Of a DNA stretch of 51,351 nt, positions 7,260 through 17,778 are shown piece after piece. This stretch comes from Synechococcales cyanobacterium PMM_0082. GTDB taxonomy: Bacteria; Cyanobacteriota; Cyanobacteriia; Pseudanabaenales; Pseudanabaenaceae. The stretch is from contig CASBQR010000139.1 of assembly GCA_949127865.1 (NCBI GenBank), positions 1 to 51,351 of the forward strand, written 5' to 3'. Every line of letters begins with the position of its first letter. Position 1 is the stretch's first letter. The position numbers were made by a program, and so were the translations under genes. Below the pieces are notes generated by a model that was not told where the DNA came from, made no database searches, and saw only the letters and a list, made by a program, of their open reading frames with translations.

Positions 7260-7497
7260 GCCATTCCTCAGCCGAAATCGTAATCAAACCTTCCCCTTTT
7301 TCTATATTAGAAACTGCATCTAACAACCTTTTGCGATTTGCCGAAGTAGAAAGCAAATAATCTGGTTCATCCTCACTATTAACCAATAGAATTATTTCAA
7401 CCTGTGTACCTTCAAGCAACTCTGGCGTATAAAGTTCAATTTTTCCATCTTTACCGACAGTCCCCATCTGCTTAATTGCTGTTACCATTGGCTGCAC
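7240..7497 (-). CDS. Antitoxin of the YoeB pair: AF2212/DUF104-like N-terminus with YefM-like C-terminus
   Basis: AIKQMGTVGKDGKIELYTPELLEGTQVEIILLV + SANRKRLLDAVSNIEKGEGLITISAEEWHEKY; overlaps toxin start. Confidence 0.75.
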   Translation of the reverse strand: MQPMVTAIKQMGTVGKDGKIELYTPELLEGTQVEIILLVNSEDEPDYLLSTSANRKRLLDAVSNIEKGEGLITISAEEWHEKYCI

Positions 7498-7568
7498 CTA
7501 TAGTTTCTATGGATATTTGGATATTTTAGCAATAATTGCTTTGGCGATCGCTATATAGCTTCTTGAGG

Positions 7569-8492
7569 TTACGAGGATTTAGCTGATTCTTGTAGGTTGA
7601 GGATAATTTTTTCTAAGTCAAAGCGATCGGCGCGATAGATTTCCGAACAAAATTGACAAGTTGCCTCAGCTCCTTGATCTTCATTGATCATTTCCCGCAA
7701 CTCCGCCTCACCAAACATCCTTAAAGCGCCTAGTACTCGGTCGAAGGTGCAACGACATTTAAATTTGACTGGCTGTTCCTCGGGGATGATATTTAACCCT
7801 AAATCACCTAAAAGATTCTCAATAATCTGTCTTAGGGTCATACCTTGTTTGAGGAGGGCAGTAAATTCGCTTAAGCTTTTAACCCGACTATCTAATAGTT
7901 CTAGTAAGTTATAGTCACGGCGGGCTTGGGGCATAATTTGCAGGAGTAAGCCGCCCGCAACATCCACACCATTGTCATCGGTTAATACGCCAGTTAATAG
8001 GGCTGATGGTATTTGCTCTGAAGAAACTAGGTAGTAGGTAATATTTTCACTAATTTCACTGGATACTAGCTCCACATTGCCTGAGTAGGGCGTGCCATAG
8101 CCGACATCTCGAATTACCTGAATAAAGCCATTTGTGCCAAGGGCTGAGCCTAAATCAAGGGAGTTTGGATTAGATAGAGGTAGCTCTAAGCTGGGATTAT
8201 CGACATAGCCCCGAACTGTGCCATCAAAGCCAGCATCGGCGAAAATTAGTCCGAGTTTACCATCACCATTCAGGCGAATACTAACTCGGGCTTGGGGTTG
8301 TTTCATACCTGATGCTAGGAGGAGGGCTGCGGTCATAGTTTGCCCTAAAGCTTTTGTGGTCAGGGCTGACATTTTATGCCGACGACCAGCTTCTGCGGTT
8401 AGGTTGGTTGTAGTCACGGCGACAGCTTTGATGCCTCCATCTACGGCGGTTGCTCGGATTAAGCGATCGCCTGTGCCAAAATTTTCTACCAT
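7569..8492 (-). CDS. hslO: Redox-regulated chaperone Hsp33 (track start 8534; M15 at 8492 preferred)
   Basis: DRLIRATAVDGGIKAVAVTTTNL...GHKMSALTTKALGQTMTAALLLAS-type region...KFKCRCTFDRV...ATCQFCSEIY (CxC...CxxC). Confidence 0.95.
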   Translation of the reverse strand: MVENFGTGDRLIRATAVDGGIKAVAVTTTNLTAEAGRRHKMSALTTKALGQTMTAALLLASGMKQPQARVSIRLNGDGKLGLIFADAGFDGTVRGYVDNPSLELPLSNPNSLDLGSALGTNGFIQVIRDVGYGTPYSGNVELVSSEISENITYYLVSSEQIPSALLTGVLTDDNGVDVAGGLLLQIMPQARRDYNLLELLDSRVKSLSEFTALLKQGMTLRQIIENLLGDLGLNIIPEEQPVKFKCRCTFDRVLGALRMFGEAELREMINEDQGAEATCQFCSEIYRADRFDLEKIILNLQESAKSS

Positions 8493-8566
8493 ATCTATAC
8501 TTAAAAAAAGTCTGAAATTAATTTCTGGGATCACAAAACCCCTTTATATTAACTCTTGCTAGAAAC

Positions 8567-11500
8567 CTATGGAAAGAGCTTGGCGATCGCTTGAATTAAA
8601 TCATCTTTACGCACGGGTTTACTAATAAAGTCATCCATGCCCGCCTCAAAACATTCTTGCTTTGATTCTATGGTGGCATTTGCAGTCATAGCAACAATTT
8701 GAGGTTGAGCTTCAAGGGGGAAATCTACACGAATACGGCGGGTGGTGGTGACTCCGTCCATTAGTGGCATTTGCATATCCATGAATATTAAATCAAAAGT
8801 TTTAGACTTCATTAACTCCAGAGCTTCCACACCATTATTTGCGATCGCAGCAGCGTTGTAACCGATTTTACTCAATATTTTTGTGGCTACTTTCTGATTT
8901 ATGACATTATCCTCAACGATTAGAATCTGAAGATTGGGGTTGAGCTTAATGGTTGAAGCAGGGGAAGTGTCTTCATCGATCGCTAACATACTTACCCGTA
9001 AATTAATGATAAAAGAGAACTTAGAACCTTCACCTACGGTAGACTCAACCGAAATGGTACCACCCATCATCTCACATAGCCGCTTACTAATGACTAAGCC
9101 TAATCCTGTACCACCATAGCGGCGGGTAATGGAACTATCTCCTTGCTGGAAGGGTTGAAATAAAACTTGAAGGCGATCGCTAGGAATACCAATACCTGTA
9201 TCAATGACATCAAACTGAACTTGGTAATCAATTCCTTCTTTCTTAAGTAGTCTGACGTTGAGCTTTACCGATCCTGCTTCTGTGAATTTTAGAGAATTTC
9301 CTAAAAGATTCATAATAATTTGGCGTAATCTATTGGCATCTCCTAGCAAGGTGTCGGGAATACGGCGATCTATACTCATGGTGAGGGCGATATTTTTTTC
9401 ATGAGTTTTAGGGGAAAGAAGACTAATAATGCTGTCCAGACAAGAGTTCAGAGAAAAAGGCTCCAAGGAAAGTTTTAAACCATTTGCTTCAATTTTTGAG
9501 AAGTCGAGGATATCGTTAATTACAGTCAGAAGGGCATATCCCCCAGAACGAATAATTTCGGCAAAATCCTGCTGCTCTTCATCAAGATCTGTGGTCAAGA
9601 GTAGATCGGTCATCCCAATTACGGCATTCATCGGTGTACGGATTTCATGGCTCATCATAGCGAGGAATTCACTTTTAGCAAGTGTTGAAGCTTCTGCTTT
9701 TCGCTTTTCGACAATTAATATTTGTTCCAGTGCAGCCCGTTGTTTTGCGTTTACAATGATTTGCGAAAAAACCTTTAGTAATGATTCTTCCTCCTCACTG
9801 TAAATGCGATATTTTTGGACAGAATCGAATCCCACAAATCCTATACATTCATCACCTGTCATCATCGGGATGGCGATTAGACTTTTTATGTTTTGTGGCA
9901 CTAGTATTTTTCTCATACTATTGTCCTCCTTAAGGGCATAAACATCAGGTATAGCAATAGTTTGTCCGTTTTTATGGGTAATTGCCCATTCTGAGATCAT
10001 ATCTATGGGAATGTCTTGGAGATTATGAATTTGTGAATCTATATTCGGGGCACACCATTCATGGGTATTGCGGCAAGTCTTTCTGAGCCAATCAAATTCA
10101 AATATATAAGACCTATCCACATCTACAAATTGCCCTAATTCTTGTAGTGAACGATTGATTGTACTTTCAAGTTCAGAAACTGGAATATTAATATATTCAG
10201 AAGAAATGTAAGTTAAGATTTTTTGGAGGTCTGACTGTTGTTTAATCTGCGAAAATAATTCTGCTTGTTTGACGGATACTCCCAGTTGATTTGCAATTTG
10301 GATGGCGATCGCGACTTCGTCATTTTGCCAAATCCGAGGAGCCGAATTTTGATAGGATGCCAATAGTCCCCATAGCTTCTCACCTTCATAAATTGGGGTA
10401 GTAATGTATGCCTGGATTTGAAAGCTTTCTAGTAAATCGATATAGCATTGATCAAACTCCATACTATAGATATTATTCACACAAAGATAGGTGCTGCCAG
10501 TGCTATATTTTCCGCCTTGGCTATCTTTTAAGTAGGTATCAACGATGGGCGAACTGGAGGCGATTAATGCTTGAATATAGCAATCATCTCCTTCAATTGA
10601 CTGATTAGCCATTAGTTGTGTAGGGAGCTTGTCAACTAGGGGAAGCCATTGTTCGTCTACAGATTCTGCCACAAAGCTACCACTCCAATCGGGGTTAAAC
10701 CGATAGACAACTACCCGATCGCACTGTAATACCTCTCTCATTTCTGTAACTGTGGTTGACAAAATAATATTGAGATCAAGTTCTCTGCGAATCCGATTAG
10801 ATATCTCAAAAATTAATTGTTCCTGCCTCAGTTTTTGTTGAAGAGAGAGTTCCATCAGCTTTAGATCAGTAATATCTTCAGAAATACCTAAAAGATACTG
10901 AGGATTCCCGTACTGATCTAGGATTGGCACTTTGCGAGTATGGAGTTGTCTAATACCATTGCTCCTAGTATCAATCTTTTCTTCAGGAATATCAAGAACA
11001 GTGTTTTTAATAAAAGCTTGCCGATCTTGACTAACAAAATAGTCTGCCTCTTCGGTAGAGAATAGTTCATAGTTATTTTTGCCGATAATTTCACCAGAGG
11101 ATTGCTTAAATAATTCTTCTGCAGCTTTATTAATTAGAGTAAATCGTAAATCCTTGGCATCTTTAACAAAAACCATGCTAGGAATATTTTCAATAATTGA
11201 ATTTAAGAAGGTTTGGGTTTCTTGGAGTTGTCTTTCTTGGCGTTTGCGATCGCTAATATCTTGTCCAAAAGTCAAAATGGAAATGAGATTTCTATCATTA
11301 TCAAAAAGTGCCGAGGCGTACCATTCCACATAAATTACTCGACCATCTTTGGTGTAGTTACGATTTTCCACCTTAACTCTTTTGTTCCCTGATGAATAAT
11401 CATATAAAAATCGGAATTCCTGTGAGACTCGATCAAAATCTTCTTCATACAGAAATTGCCAATTTAGATAATCCATTCCCAAGATTTCAGCTTCACTCCA

Positions 11501-13147
11501 GCCATAGATCTCCTCAGCCTTTTTCGACCATCGAATTATCCGATGATTAGTATCCCATTGAATAATAGCTAGAGGTGAGTTCTCAAAATGATTATCAATA
11601 TGTTCAAGAGAGGTTTGCAGTTTTAGTTCAGATTGTTTGCGATCGGTAATATCCATCAAAGTGCCAATTACTTCGACGACTTGATCATCTTCCATAATCA
11701 CCTCAGCCGAAGTTTTAACCCATAGATGCTGTCCCTTAGCAGTAATAAATGGTGATTCTAAATCGTAGGGTTGTCCTTGCTCGATCGCCCATTGAAATAG
11801 TTCTTTAATAACATTTGCCATACCCCCAGTATAAAAACTATGTAGATATTCAAGGTTTTCACGAAGATTAATATCGTAATCTAAGGGTAATTCATAAATA
11901 CGATAGACTTCCTCTGTCCATGATAGTTCTTGGCTTTGGACTTTATATGACCAGCCGCCAATTTTAGCGATTTCTTGGGTGGCATTTAGGAGATTTTGAC
12001 TGTTGATCAGTGCTTCTTCGGTTTTCTGGCGATCGCTTATATCCTGCCCTATAGAAAGTATAGAAATCAGGTTGCCTTCTGGATCAAAAACTGCGGAATT
12101 ATGCCATTCAATAGTTAGGAATCTACCGTCTTTGATGTAGTTACGATTTACTCCTCGAATTCTATAATTTTCGCCCTTAGTATATGGTTCAACGATCGCC
12201 TCCATAACTCGATCAAAATCATCTTCATGGATAAATTGCCATTCATGAAAATTGCGATTGATCACCTCATCTGCTGTCCAACCGAATATTACCTCCGCTT
12301 CCCTTGACCAGTAAGTAAGTTTGAGATTCTGATCCCATTCAATTACAGCTAGAGGTGAATTATCTAGGTGAGTATTTAGTAGTTTTAGCGAGTTCTTTAA
12401 TTCTCGTTCTGTGGTTTTGCGATCGCTTATGTCCTGAGCTGTCACAAAATCTGCCGCTTTACCCTTCCAAATTATTTTATGACAACTGACCTCCACATCA
12501 AAAACGGTACCATCCTGTTTCCGATGCCGCCATTCTGAAATCTCATCCAAATCGTTATCCTGACTAGCAAATGTCTCGATCGCTGTTCTTAATGCGGCAA
12601 TATCTTCAGGTGGGCGAATATCAGCAATGGTCATGCTTAAAAATTCGATTTTGGTATAGCCATACAGAGCGATCGCGGCATCATTAACTTCTAAAAATCC
12701 CCATGTATCTACATCATAAATCCACATCGGTTTGGGATTATTGGCAAATAGGAGTCGATAGGCATTTTCTTGTTCTAGGCGATCAGTAATATCTTTGATC
12801 GTCATCACAATTAAAGGCTCAGGATGCTGCTCATGCACCAAAGCTGAAATTAATATGCGTCGAATCTTGCCTGATTTGGTCTTTAAATCAGTTTCAAAGT
12901 CTCTAACTGCGGTTCTGCTTTGGAGTCTATTAAAAAGGAGATCGTGATCTTCCAGATTTTGCCATAGTCCTAAGCTAATTCCCCTAGAACCAATCAGTTC
13001 TTGTTCTTGATATTCAAAAACTTCACAAAAAACGGCATTAACTTTAATTATTTTGCACTCAGCCAAAGTCGCTAAAATTATTGGGTCGGCACTGACCTGA
13101 AAGACTAAATCAGTAATATTAGTTGAGTTAGGGCTGAGGGAGTCCAT
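8567..13147 (-). CDS. Hybrid sensor histidine kinase: about six PAS/PAC units, two GAF domains, HisKA, HATPase_c, receiver
   Basis: Repeated '...DITDR/DISDRK' PAC endings; GAF1 '[25 protein letters not shown]...'; GAF2 '[13 protein letters not shown]...'; H-box '[19 protein letters not shown]'; N/G boxes; '[13 protein letters not shown]...[11 protein letters not shown]'. Confidence 0.95.
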   Translation of the reverse strand: MDSLSPNSTNITDLVFQVSADPIILATLAECKIIKVNAVFCEVFEYQEQELIGSRGISLGLWQNLEDHDLLFNRLQSRTAVRDFETDLKTKSGKIRRILISALVHEQHPEPLIVMTIKDITDRLEQENAYRLLFANNPKPMWIYDVDTWGFLEVNDAAIALYGYTKIEFLSMTIADIRPPEDIAALRTAIETFASQDNDLDEISEWRHRKQDGTVFDVEVSCHKIIWKGKAADFVTAQDISDRKTTERELKNSLKLLNTHLDNSPLAVIEWDQNLKLTYWSREAEVIFGWTADEVINRNFHEWQFIHEDDFDRVMEAIVEPYTKGENYRIRGVNRNYIKDGRFLTIEWHNSAVFDPEGNLISILSIGQDISDRQKTEEALINSQNLLNATQEIAKIGGWSYKVQSQELSWTEEVYRIYELPLDYDINLRENLEYLHSFYTGGMANVIKELFQWAIEQGQPYDLESPFITAKGQHLWVKTSAEVIMEDDQVVEVIGTLMDITDRKQSELKLQTSLEHIDNHFENSPLAIIQWDTNHRIIRWSKKAEEIYGWSEAEILGMDYLNWQFLYEEDFDRVSQEFRFLYDYSSGNKRVKVENRNYTKDGRVIYVEWYASALFDNDRNLISILTFGQDISDRKRQERQLQETQTFLNSIIENIPSMVFVKDAKDLRFTLINKAAEELFKQSSGEIIGKNNYELFSTEEADYFVSQDRQAFIKNTVLDIPEEKIDTRSNGIRQLHTRKVPILDQYGNPQYLLGISEDITDLKLMELSLQQKLRQEQLIFEISNRIRRELDLNIILSTTVTEMREVLQCDRVVVYRFNPDWSGSFVAESVDEQWLPLVDKLPTQLMANQSIEGDDCYIQALIASSSPIVDTYLKDSQGGKYSTGSTYLCVNNIYSMEFDQCYIDLLESFQIQAYITTPIYEGEKLWGLLASYQNSAPRIWQNDEVAIAIQIANQLGVSVKQAELFSQIKQQSDLQKILTYISSEYINIPVSELESTINRSLQELGQFVDVDRSYIFEFDWLRKTCRNTHEWCAPNIDSQIHNLQDIPIDMISEWAITHKNGQTIAIPDVYALKEDNSMRKILVPQNIKSLIAIPMMTGDECIGFVGFDSVQKYRIYSEEEESLLKVFSQIIVNAKQRAALEQILIVEKRKAEASTLAKSEFLAMMSHEIRTPMNAVIGMTDLLLTTDLDEEQQDFAEIIRSGGYALLTVINDILDFSKIEANGLKLSLEPFSLNSCLDSIISLLSPKTHEKNIALTMSIDRRIPDTLLGDANRLRQIIMNLLGNSLKFTEAGSVKLNVRLLKKEGIDYQVQFDVIDTGIGIPSDRLQVLFQPFQQGDSSITRRYGGTGLGLVISKRLCEMMGGTISVESTVGEGSKFSFIINLRVSMLAIDEDTSPASTIKLNPNLQILIVEDNVINQKVATKILSKIGYNAAAIANNGVEALELMKSKTFDLIFMDMQMPLMDGVTTTRRIRVDFPLEAQPQIVAMTANATIESKQECFEAGMDDFISKPVRKDDLIQAIAKLFP

Positions 13148-13226
13148 AAAGCTAATAATCCACAGTTTGATTCATAATACCTGAACTTAACTGTTATTAT
13201 TTGTTTGCAATAAACAATCATAAAAT

Positions 13227-13940
13227 TCACCAATTAACCTGGGCAGCAGAGGCGATCGCTAGAGGATGCAATAACCTAAACGCAACTACAGCGATCGCTA
13301 CACCAATGTATGCAGGACGTAAAAATTCTTGCCAATGGATTTGCTGTTTCCCTTGCCAAACTGCTAAAAACGGAAATACTGAAGTGCGATTTTTAACGTC
13401 TAAATAATCTTGTCCAAACCTTTTTTCGAGGCGGCGATCGCCATGCCATACCCCAAATAAATGATGAAGAATTAAGCCAATAGAAGCTACAACCATAAAG
13501 CTAGAACCGATCCATAGAGTATGCGCCAGACACCAAATTACCTGTCCAACCATCTGGGGGTGGCGAGAAATGCGGATAATTCCCGTTTCATAAAGATGGA
13601 CTTGGGGCTTTTGAATTGCCGCAACTTCTAGCAGATTAAAGGTAGATGGATAGAGAAAAATAAAGGAAATCACAGTGAATATAGATACTATGGTCTTAAT
13701 TCCCGTTACACTTTGCACATCCCAGAGGATCAGACCATCATAGCGATGATTAAAAAAGTAAATTAGCATCACCGTCGCTAAGGTTAAGCTCACCAAGGCA
13801 AAAATCACCCTATAAGCCCTTGCCCCTATTATTTCTTCAGCTTTTGCTCTGAGGGCTGCTAGTCCACTATGGGCGATCGCAAAGCCTAAAATTAAACCGA
13901 ACATAATGAAGTGAGATTTATATTCAGTAAAAAATAGCAT
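13227..13940 (-). CDS. NnrU-family (Z-ISO-like) integral membrane protein
   Basis: GFAIAHSGLAALR...GIIRISRHPQMVGQVIWCLAHTLWIGSS...HHLFGVWHGDRRLEKRFG. Confidence 0.85.
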   Translation of the reverse strand: MLFFTEYKSHFIMFGLILGFAIAHSGLAALRAKAEEIIGARAYRVIFALVSLTLATVMLIYFFNHRYDGLILWDVQSVTGIKTIVSIFTVISFIFLYPSTFNLLEVAAIQKPQVHLYETGIIRISRHPQMVGQVIWCLAHTLWIGSSFMVVASIGLILHHLFGVWHGDRRLEKRFGQDYLDVKNRTSVFPFLAVWQGKQQIHWQEFLRPAYIGVAIAVVAFRLLHPLAIASAAQVNW

Positions 13941-13974
13941 TGAGGATTACAAGTGAGATAAGTTAAGTCTTAAA

Positions 13975-14763
13975 TTATAACTCTACAATTACAGGTGTAT
14001 GGTCGCTGGGCTGAGGATTTTTACGAGGATTAATATCAATTTCACAAAACTGCGATCGCTCATACAAATCCGCCGTTACATAATGATGATCAATGCGCCA
14101 ACCATGATTACGCCGAAAGGAACCTGCCCGATAATCCCACCAGCTATAGTGTCCTTCTTCGCCATCGTAAAACTTCCGAAATACATCTTTAAATCCTAAA
14201 CTTAAAATATCTTGTAATGCTTCTCGTTCCACATCCGATGCCATCACCTTACTCTCTCGTTGCTTAGGATCATGAATATCTATATCTTCTAGGGCAATAT
14301 TAAAATCTCCACAAATTAAAATATTAGGTTCTTGTTTTAAGGTTTCGACTAAATAGGATTTTAATAACGCTAACCACTTTAATTTATATTCGTACTTCTC
14401 AGAAGCGATCGCTGAACCATTGGGAACATAGAGATTAATGATTCTGACATCATCTAAAACCCCAGAAATTAGGCGTTTTTGCAAATCAAATTCAGGATCA
14501 ATATCAGATAAAAGCGAATTGAAACCTGTGCGAATTTCGGTTAATTCCTGTCGAGCAATCAAAGCCACGCCGTTATAGGACTTCTGCCCATAGATATAGA
14601 CAAAATAGCCCAATTCCTGAAACGCAGCCAAAGGAAAATCACCATCAGATACTTTGGTTTCCTGCAAACACAGCACATCTAGATCGGGTCGGGATTGTAA
14701 AAAAGCGATCGCCTGATCTAAACGACTCCGAATTGAATTAACGTTCCAAGTAGCAATTTGCAT
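13975..14763 (-). CDS. xth: Exodeoxyribonuclease III (track start 14844; M28 at 14763 preferred)
   Basis: MQIATWNVNSIRSRLDQ...LCLQETKVSDGDFP...ICGDFNIALEDIDIHDP...RIDHHYVT...PSDHTPVIVEL. Confidence 0.95.
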   Translation of the reverse strand: MQIATWNVNSIRSRLDQAIAFLQSRPDLDVLCLQETKVSDGDFPLAAFQELGYFVYIYGQKSYNGVALIARQELTEIRTGFNSLLSDIDPEFDLQKRLISGVLDDVRIINLYVPNGSAIASEKYEYKLKWLALLKSYLVETLKQEPNILICGDFNIALEDIDIHDPKQRESKVMASDVEREALQDILSLGFKDVFRKFYDGEEGHYSWWDYRAGSFRRNHGWRIDHHYVTADLYERSQFCEIDINPRKNPQPSDHTPVIVEL

Positions 14764-14858
14764 TTGACTTATTCCCAGCTTCAGCTTCCTTCGATTTTTA
14801 GCATTTCCCAATCTAGGATATTCTGAAATAGCCGCTCCAAGCAAGGTATGGTTAAAAC

Positions 14859-17081
14859 CTAACAGGAAATTACAGAATTGGGATATTTTTGGGCAAGGGC
14901 AGCGATCGCAGGGCAGGGCTTAAACTGACTTTTACTATCAAGGTTATTCCAAGCAAAGGGAGCCGTAGCCGCAGCAGAGATATAGAGTAACCGTTTGGGA
15001 CGAGTCATCCCCATATAGAGCAGTCGAAACTCTTCATGTTGCTTGAGGGTTTGTGCAGATAGCCATGCTGATTCTTGATTAGGAATGATCTGATTATTAA
15101 TTACTGCTCGCATTTGAATTCGTGCCACCTCCGACAAACTAAAATCTCCTAAAAATTTGACGGCATCTGAAATATAGGATTTCCCTGGACAGATTCTCTC
15201 ATCTAAAAACGGCATGAAGACCACATCCCAATCCAGCCCCTTAGATTTATGCAAACTAATAATTGTGACCTGACCTGTTTGGGTATATTGGTTTTCAGGA
15301 TTCTCAATTTCAATCGCTTCAAATTTTTCTGATAGAACTATTTCTTGTAGAGTTGAAAGTAAATTAGAAATATTATAGTTACCTATTAATTCTTGACGCA
15401 GGCGATCGCTCAGTTTATCGGCAGTAGCAAGTTCGCCTTGATCGTATTTCAGGGTTAAGGCAATGAAAGCAATTAAATTATATAGAGGCAGTTCCAAACG
15501 CGATCGCAGTAAACTCGTGCAAATGTTTTGAGCTAATTGAGCTTGAGGCACTACTGGCTCTAGGGGCGTAGGATAGAGAAACTGTTCGGGAACACTAGCA
15601 AGAGTATTAAAATCATTGGGTTTAATTAGCTGTCGATCTAAAAGGATATTTAAACAGGTTTTAAGATGCTCAGGAGAATGGGGGCGTTCGATAAATTGTA
15701 AAATCCCCAGCATTTCCCTCGGAATCTTCAAACTGCGACCTTGATCTTCCACATCATAAATCCGAATGTCTTTCAGATCTGTCTCCTCAAAGTTGGATAG
15801 ATAGCGATAGATATATTTACCTTGGTTATGGCTTCTGACTAGGATGGCGATCGCTAAATTGGCATCTTCTGTGAGCAAATCTATGATTCTGTTTTTAATT
15901 AAACCCATGGTTTGCTCAATATCTTGGGGAAATTGAATTTCCAATCCCAGTCCCAAAGCTTGCGGATTAGCATCAATCACGGGCGTAATATGCTGAAGTA
16001 AAAATGGTTTTTCCGTTACCGTAGCATAGCTAGAATTATTTACCCAATCCAAAACATAATTAGCAGCATTAAAGATTTCGACACAACTCCGTCCTGCTTG
16101 CTCAATTTTCACGAGTTGACTAGGTTCTTTTGCCATCGCATTTTGACAAAAGTCGATAAAAAATCTCGGATCGGCACTGGTAAATGTTGAATTAATTGCC
16201 TGATTGGGATCGCCTACCCGCACTAAATTTGTTGAACCATCGGGCTTTGTCGCCAATTGCTTTAACAGTTCAGCTTGTAAAGGCGAAGAATCTTGAGCTT
16301 CATCTTCAAATACCGCAAAGATCCGTTCTTGCCAAAACTTACGGGCGGCAGGATTTTCTAAAACCCTCAAAGCGCCAATGATCATGTCATCGTAGTCGAT
16401 CGCCTGCTCAGATTTTAGTAATTTATTATAGGTCTCGTATAAACCACCCCCCATTTCTAAAAACTCTCCCATGGCTTTTAAGCTCTGCGGAGAAATCTGC
16501 GAACTTTTGGCTGTAGTAATAATTTCACTGGCGAGGTTTGGCAACACATCGGTACGCAGCACAGTTTGGCGACGCAGCCGTTCCGAATCTTCTCCATCAA
16601 AACTCCGTCCTGCCATTAATCGACTGTATTGTTTGGGATAGGTTTTCATCCATTCCCCCACAGCAATGCGGATCAGTCGCAATTTTTGAGATTCGGAAAT
16701 CAACTTAGTTTCATTTTCATTAAAGCCTGCCAGATCTCGGTGCGAACCTGCGATCGCAAATGCCAAACCGTGGAGAGTGTTGGCAATAAAAGCATTTTTA
16801 AATATTCGTGCCGATGGATGACCTGCTAATAGTTCTTCTAACTTTTGGTTAACCTTATGCCGAATATTTGTGGCAGCCGCTTTTGTAAAGGTGACGATAA
16901 TCAATTGATGACGACGACTGAGGTTATTTTCAACAATAGCGATCGCCGCCAAAGTTGCCATACCCGTAGATTTCCCAGCCCCAGGCACTGCGGATACAGC
17001 CATTTCGCCACCAGTCCAATAGGACATCTGCCGTTGATCAGGACGGAGGTAGTTGCGTAAGCTCTCAATGTCTGGTTGCAT
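14859..17081 (-). CDS. UvrD/Rep-family ATP-dependent DNA helicase
   Basis: SAVPGAGKSTGMATLAA (Walker A), VFEDEAQDSSPLQAELL (Walker B), VGDPNQAIN, ISLHKSKGLDWDVVFMP, LLYMGMTRPKRLLYIS. Confidence 0.92.
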   Translation of the reverse strand: MQPDIESLRNYLRPDQRQMSYWTGGEMAVSAVPGAGKSTGMATLAAIAIVENNLSRRHQLIIVTFTKAAATNIRHKVNQKLEELLAGHPSARIFKNAFIANTLHGLAFAIAGSHRDLAGFNENETKLISESQKLRLIRIAVGEWMKTYPKQYSRLMAGRSFDGEDSERLRRQTVLRTDVLPNLASEIITTAKSSQISPQSLKAMGEFLEMGGGLYETYNKLLKSEQAIDYDDMIIGALRVLENPAARKFWQERIFAVFEDEAQDSSPLQAELLKQLATKPDGSTNLVRVGDPNQAINSTFTSADPRFFIDFCQNAMAKEPSQLVKIEQAGRSCVEIFNAANYVLDWVNNSSYATVTEKPFLLQHITPVIDANPQALGLGLEIQFPQDIEQTMGLIKNRIIDLLTEDANLAIAILVRSHNQGKYIYRYLSNFEETDLKDIRIYDVEDQGRSLKIPREMLGILQFIERPHSPEHLKTCLNILLDRQLIKPNDFNTLASVPEQFLYPTPLEPVVPQAQLAQNICTSLLRSRLELPLYNLIAFIALTLKYDQGELATADKLSDRLRQELIGNYNISNLLSTLQEIVLSEKFEAIEIENPENQYTQTGQVTIISLHKSKGLDWDVVFMPFLDERICPGKSYISDAVKFLGDFSLSEVARIQMRAVINNQIIPNQESAWLSAQTLKQHEEFRLLYMGMTRPKRLLYISAAATAPFAWNNLDSKSQFKPCPAIAALAQKYPNSVISC

Positions 17082-17169
17082 AATCTAGATCCTAACTAAA
17101 CCTGAGCAGCTATATCTTAAATTTTAATTTATAATCTGTCCTAGCTCTAAACTTTCCCAACGGTCAAAC

Positions 17170-17772
17170 ATGCTAGACAAACGCGACTATACCTTAATCA
17201 TCGACAAAAGTGGCAGTATGTCAACCATTGACAGGGATACCACTAAAAGTCGGTGGGAAATAGTTAAAGAATCTACCCTCGCCTTAGCCCGTAAATGCGA
17301 TCAATTAGATACTGATGGCATCACTGTATATTTGTTTTCAGGTAAGTTTAAGCGTTATGAGCAGGTTTCAGCCGCAAGGGTAGAGCAAATCTTCCAAGAA
17401 AATGAACCGATGGGTGGCACCAATCTGACGGGAGTTTTACAAGATGCCATCAATCAATACTTTCAGCGCAAAAAGGCAGGAAAAAATAAAGCAGGTGAAA
17501 CCATCTTAATCATTACGGATGGAGAGCCTGACGATCGCCGTTCTGTCTATGAAATAATTATTGATGCTACAGGGCGGATGCAGTCAGATGCTGAGCTTGC
17601 TATTTCTTTTATTCAGGTAGGCTTCGATCAAAGTGCATCAGATTTTTTGAAAGCCCTTGATGATAAATTAATGAGTGTTGGTGCTAGTTTTGACATTGTG
17701 GATACCGTTACCCTCAGCGACATGGAAGACATGACTATTGCTGAAGTTCTCCTAAGTGCAATTAATGATTAG
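17170..17772 (+). CDS. VWA-domain protein
   Basis: YTLIIDKSGSMS (MIDAS DxSxS), GGTNLTGVLQDAI, ILIITDGEPDD. Confidence 0.92.
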   Translation: MLDKRDYTLIIDKSGSMSTIDRDTTKSRWEIVKESTLALARKCDQLDTDGITVYLFSGKFKRYEQVSAARVEQIFQENEPMGGTNLTGVLQDAINQYFQRKKAGKNKAGETILIITDGEPDDRRSVYEIIIDATGRMQSDAELAISFIQVGFDQSASDFLKALDDKLMSVGASFDIVDTVTLSDMEDMTIAEVLLSAIND

Positions 17773-17778
17773 GCTGAA

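Noticed and set aside
8934-11333. Plus-strand ORFs inside the hybrid kinase (8934, 9429, 10408, 11079)
   Set aside because: Antisense shadow ORFs of a clearly coding 1526-aa kinase.
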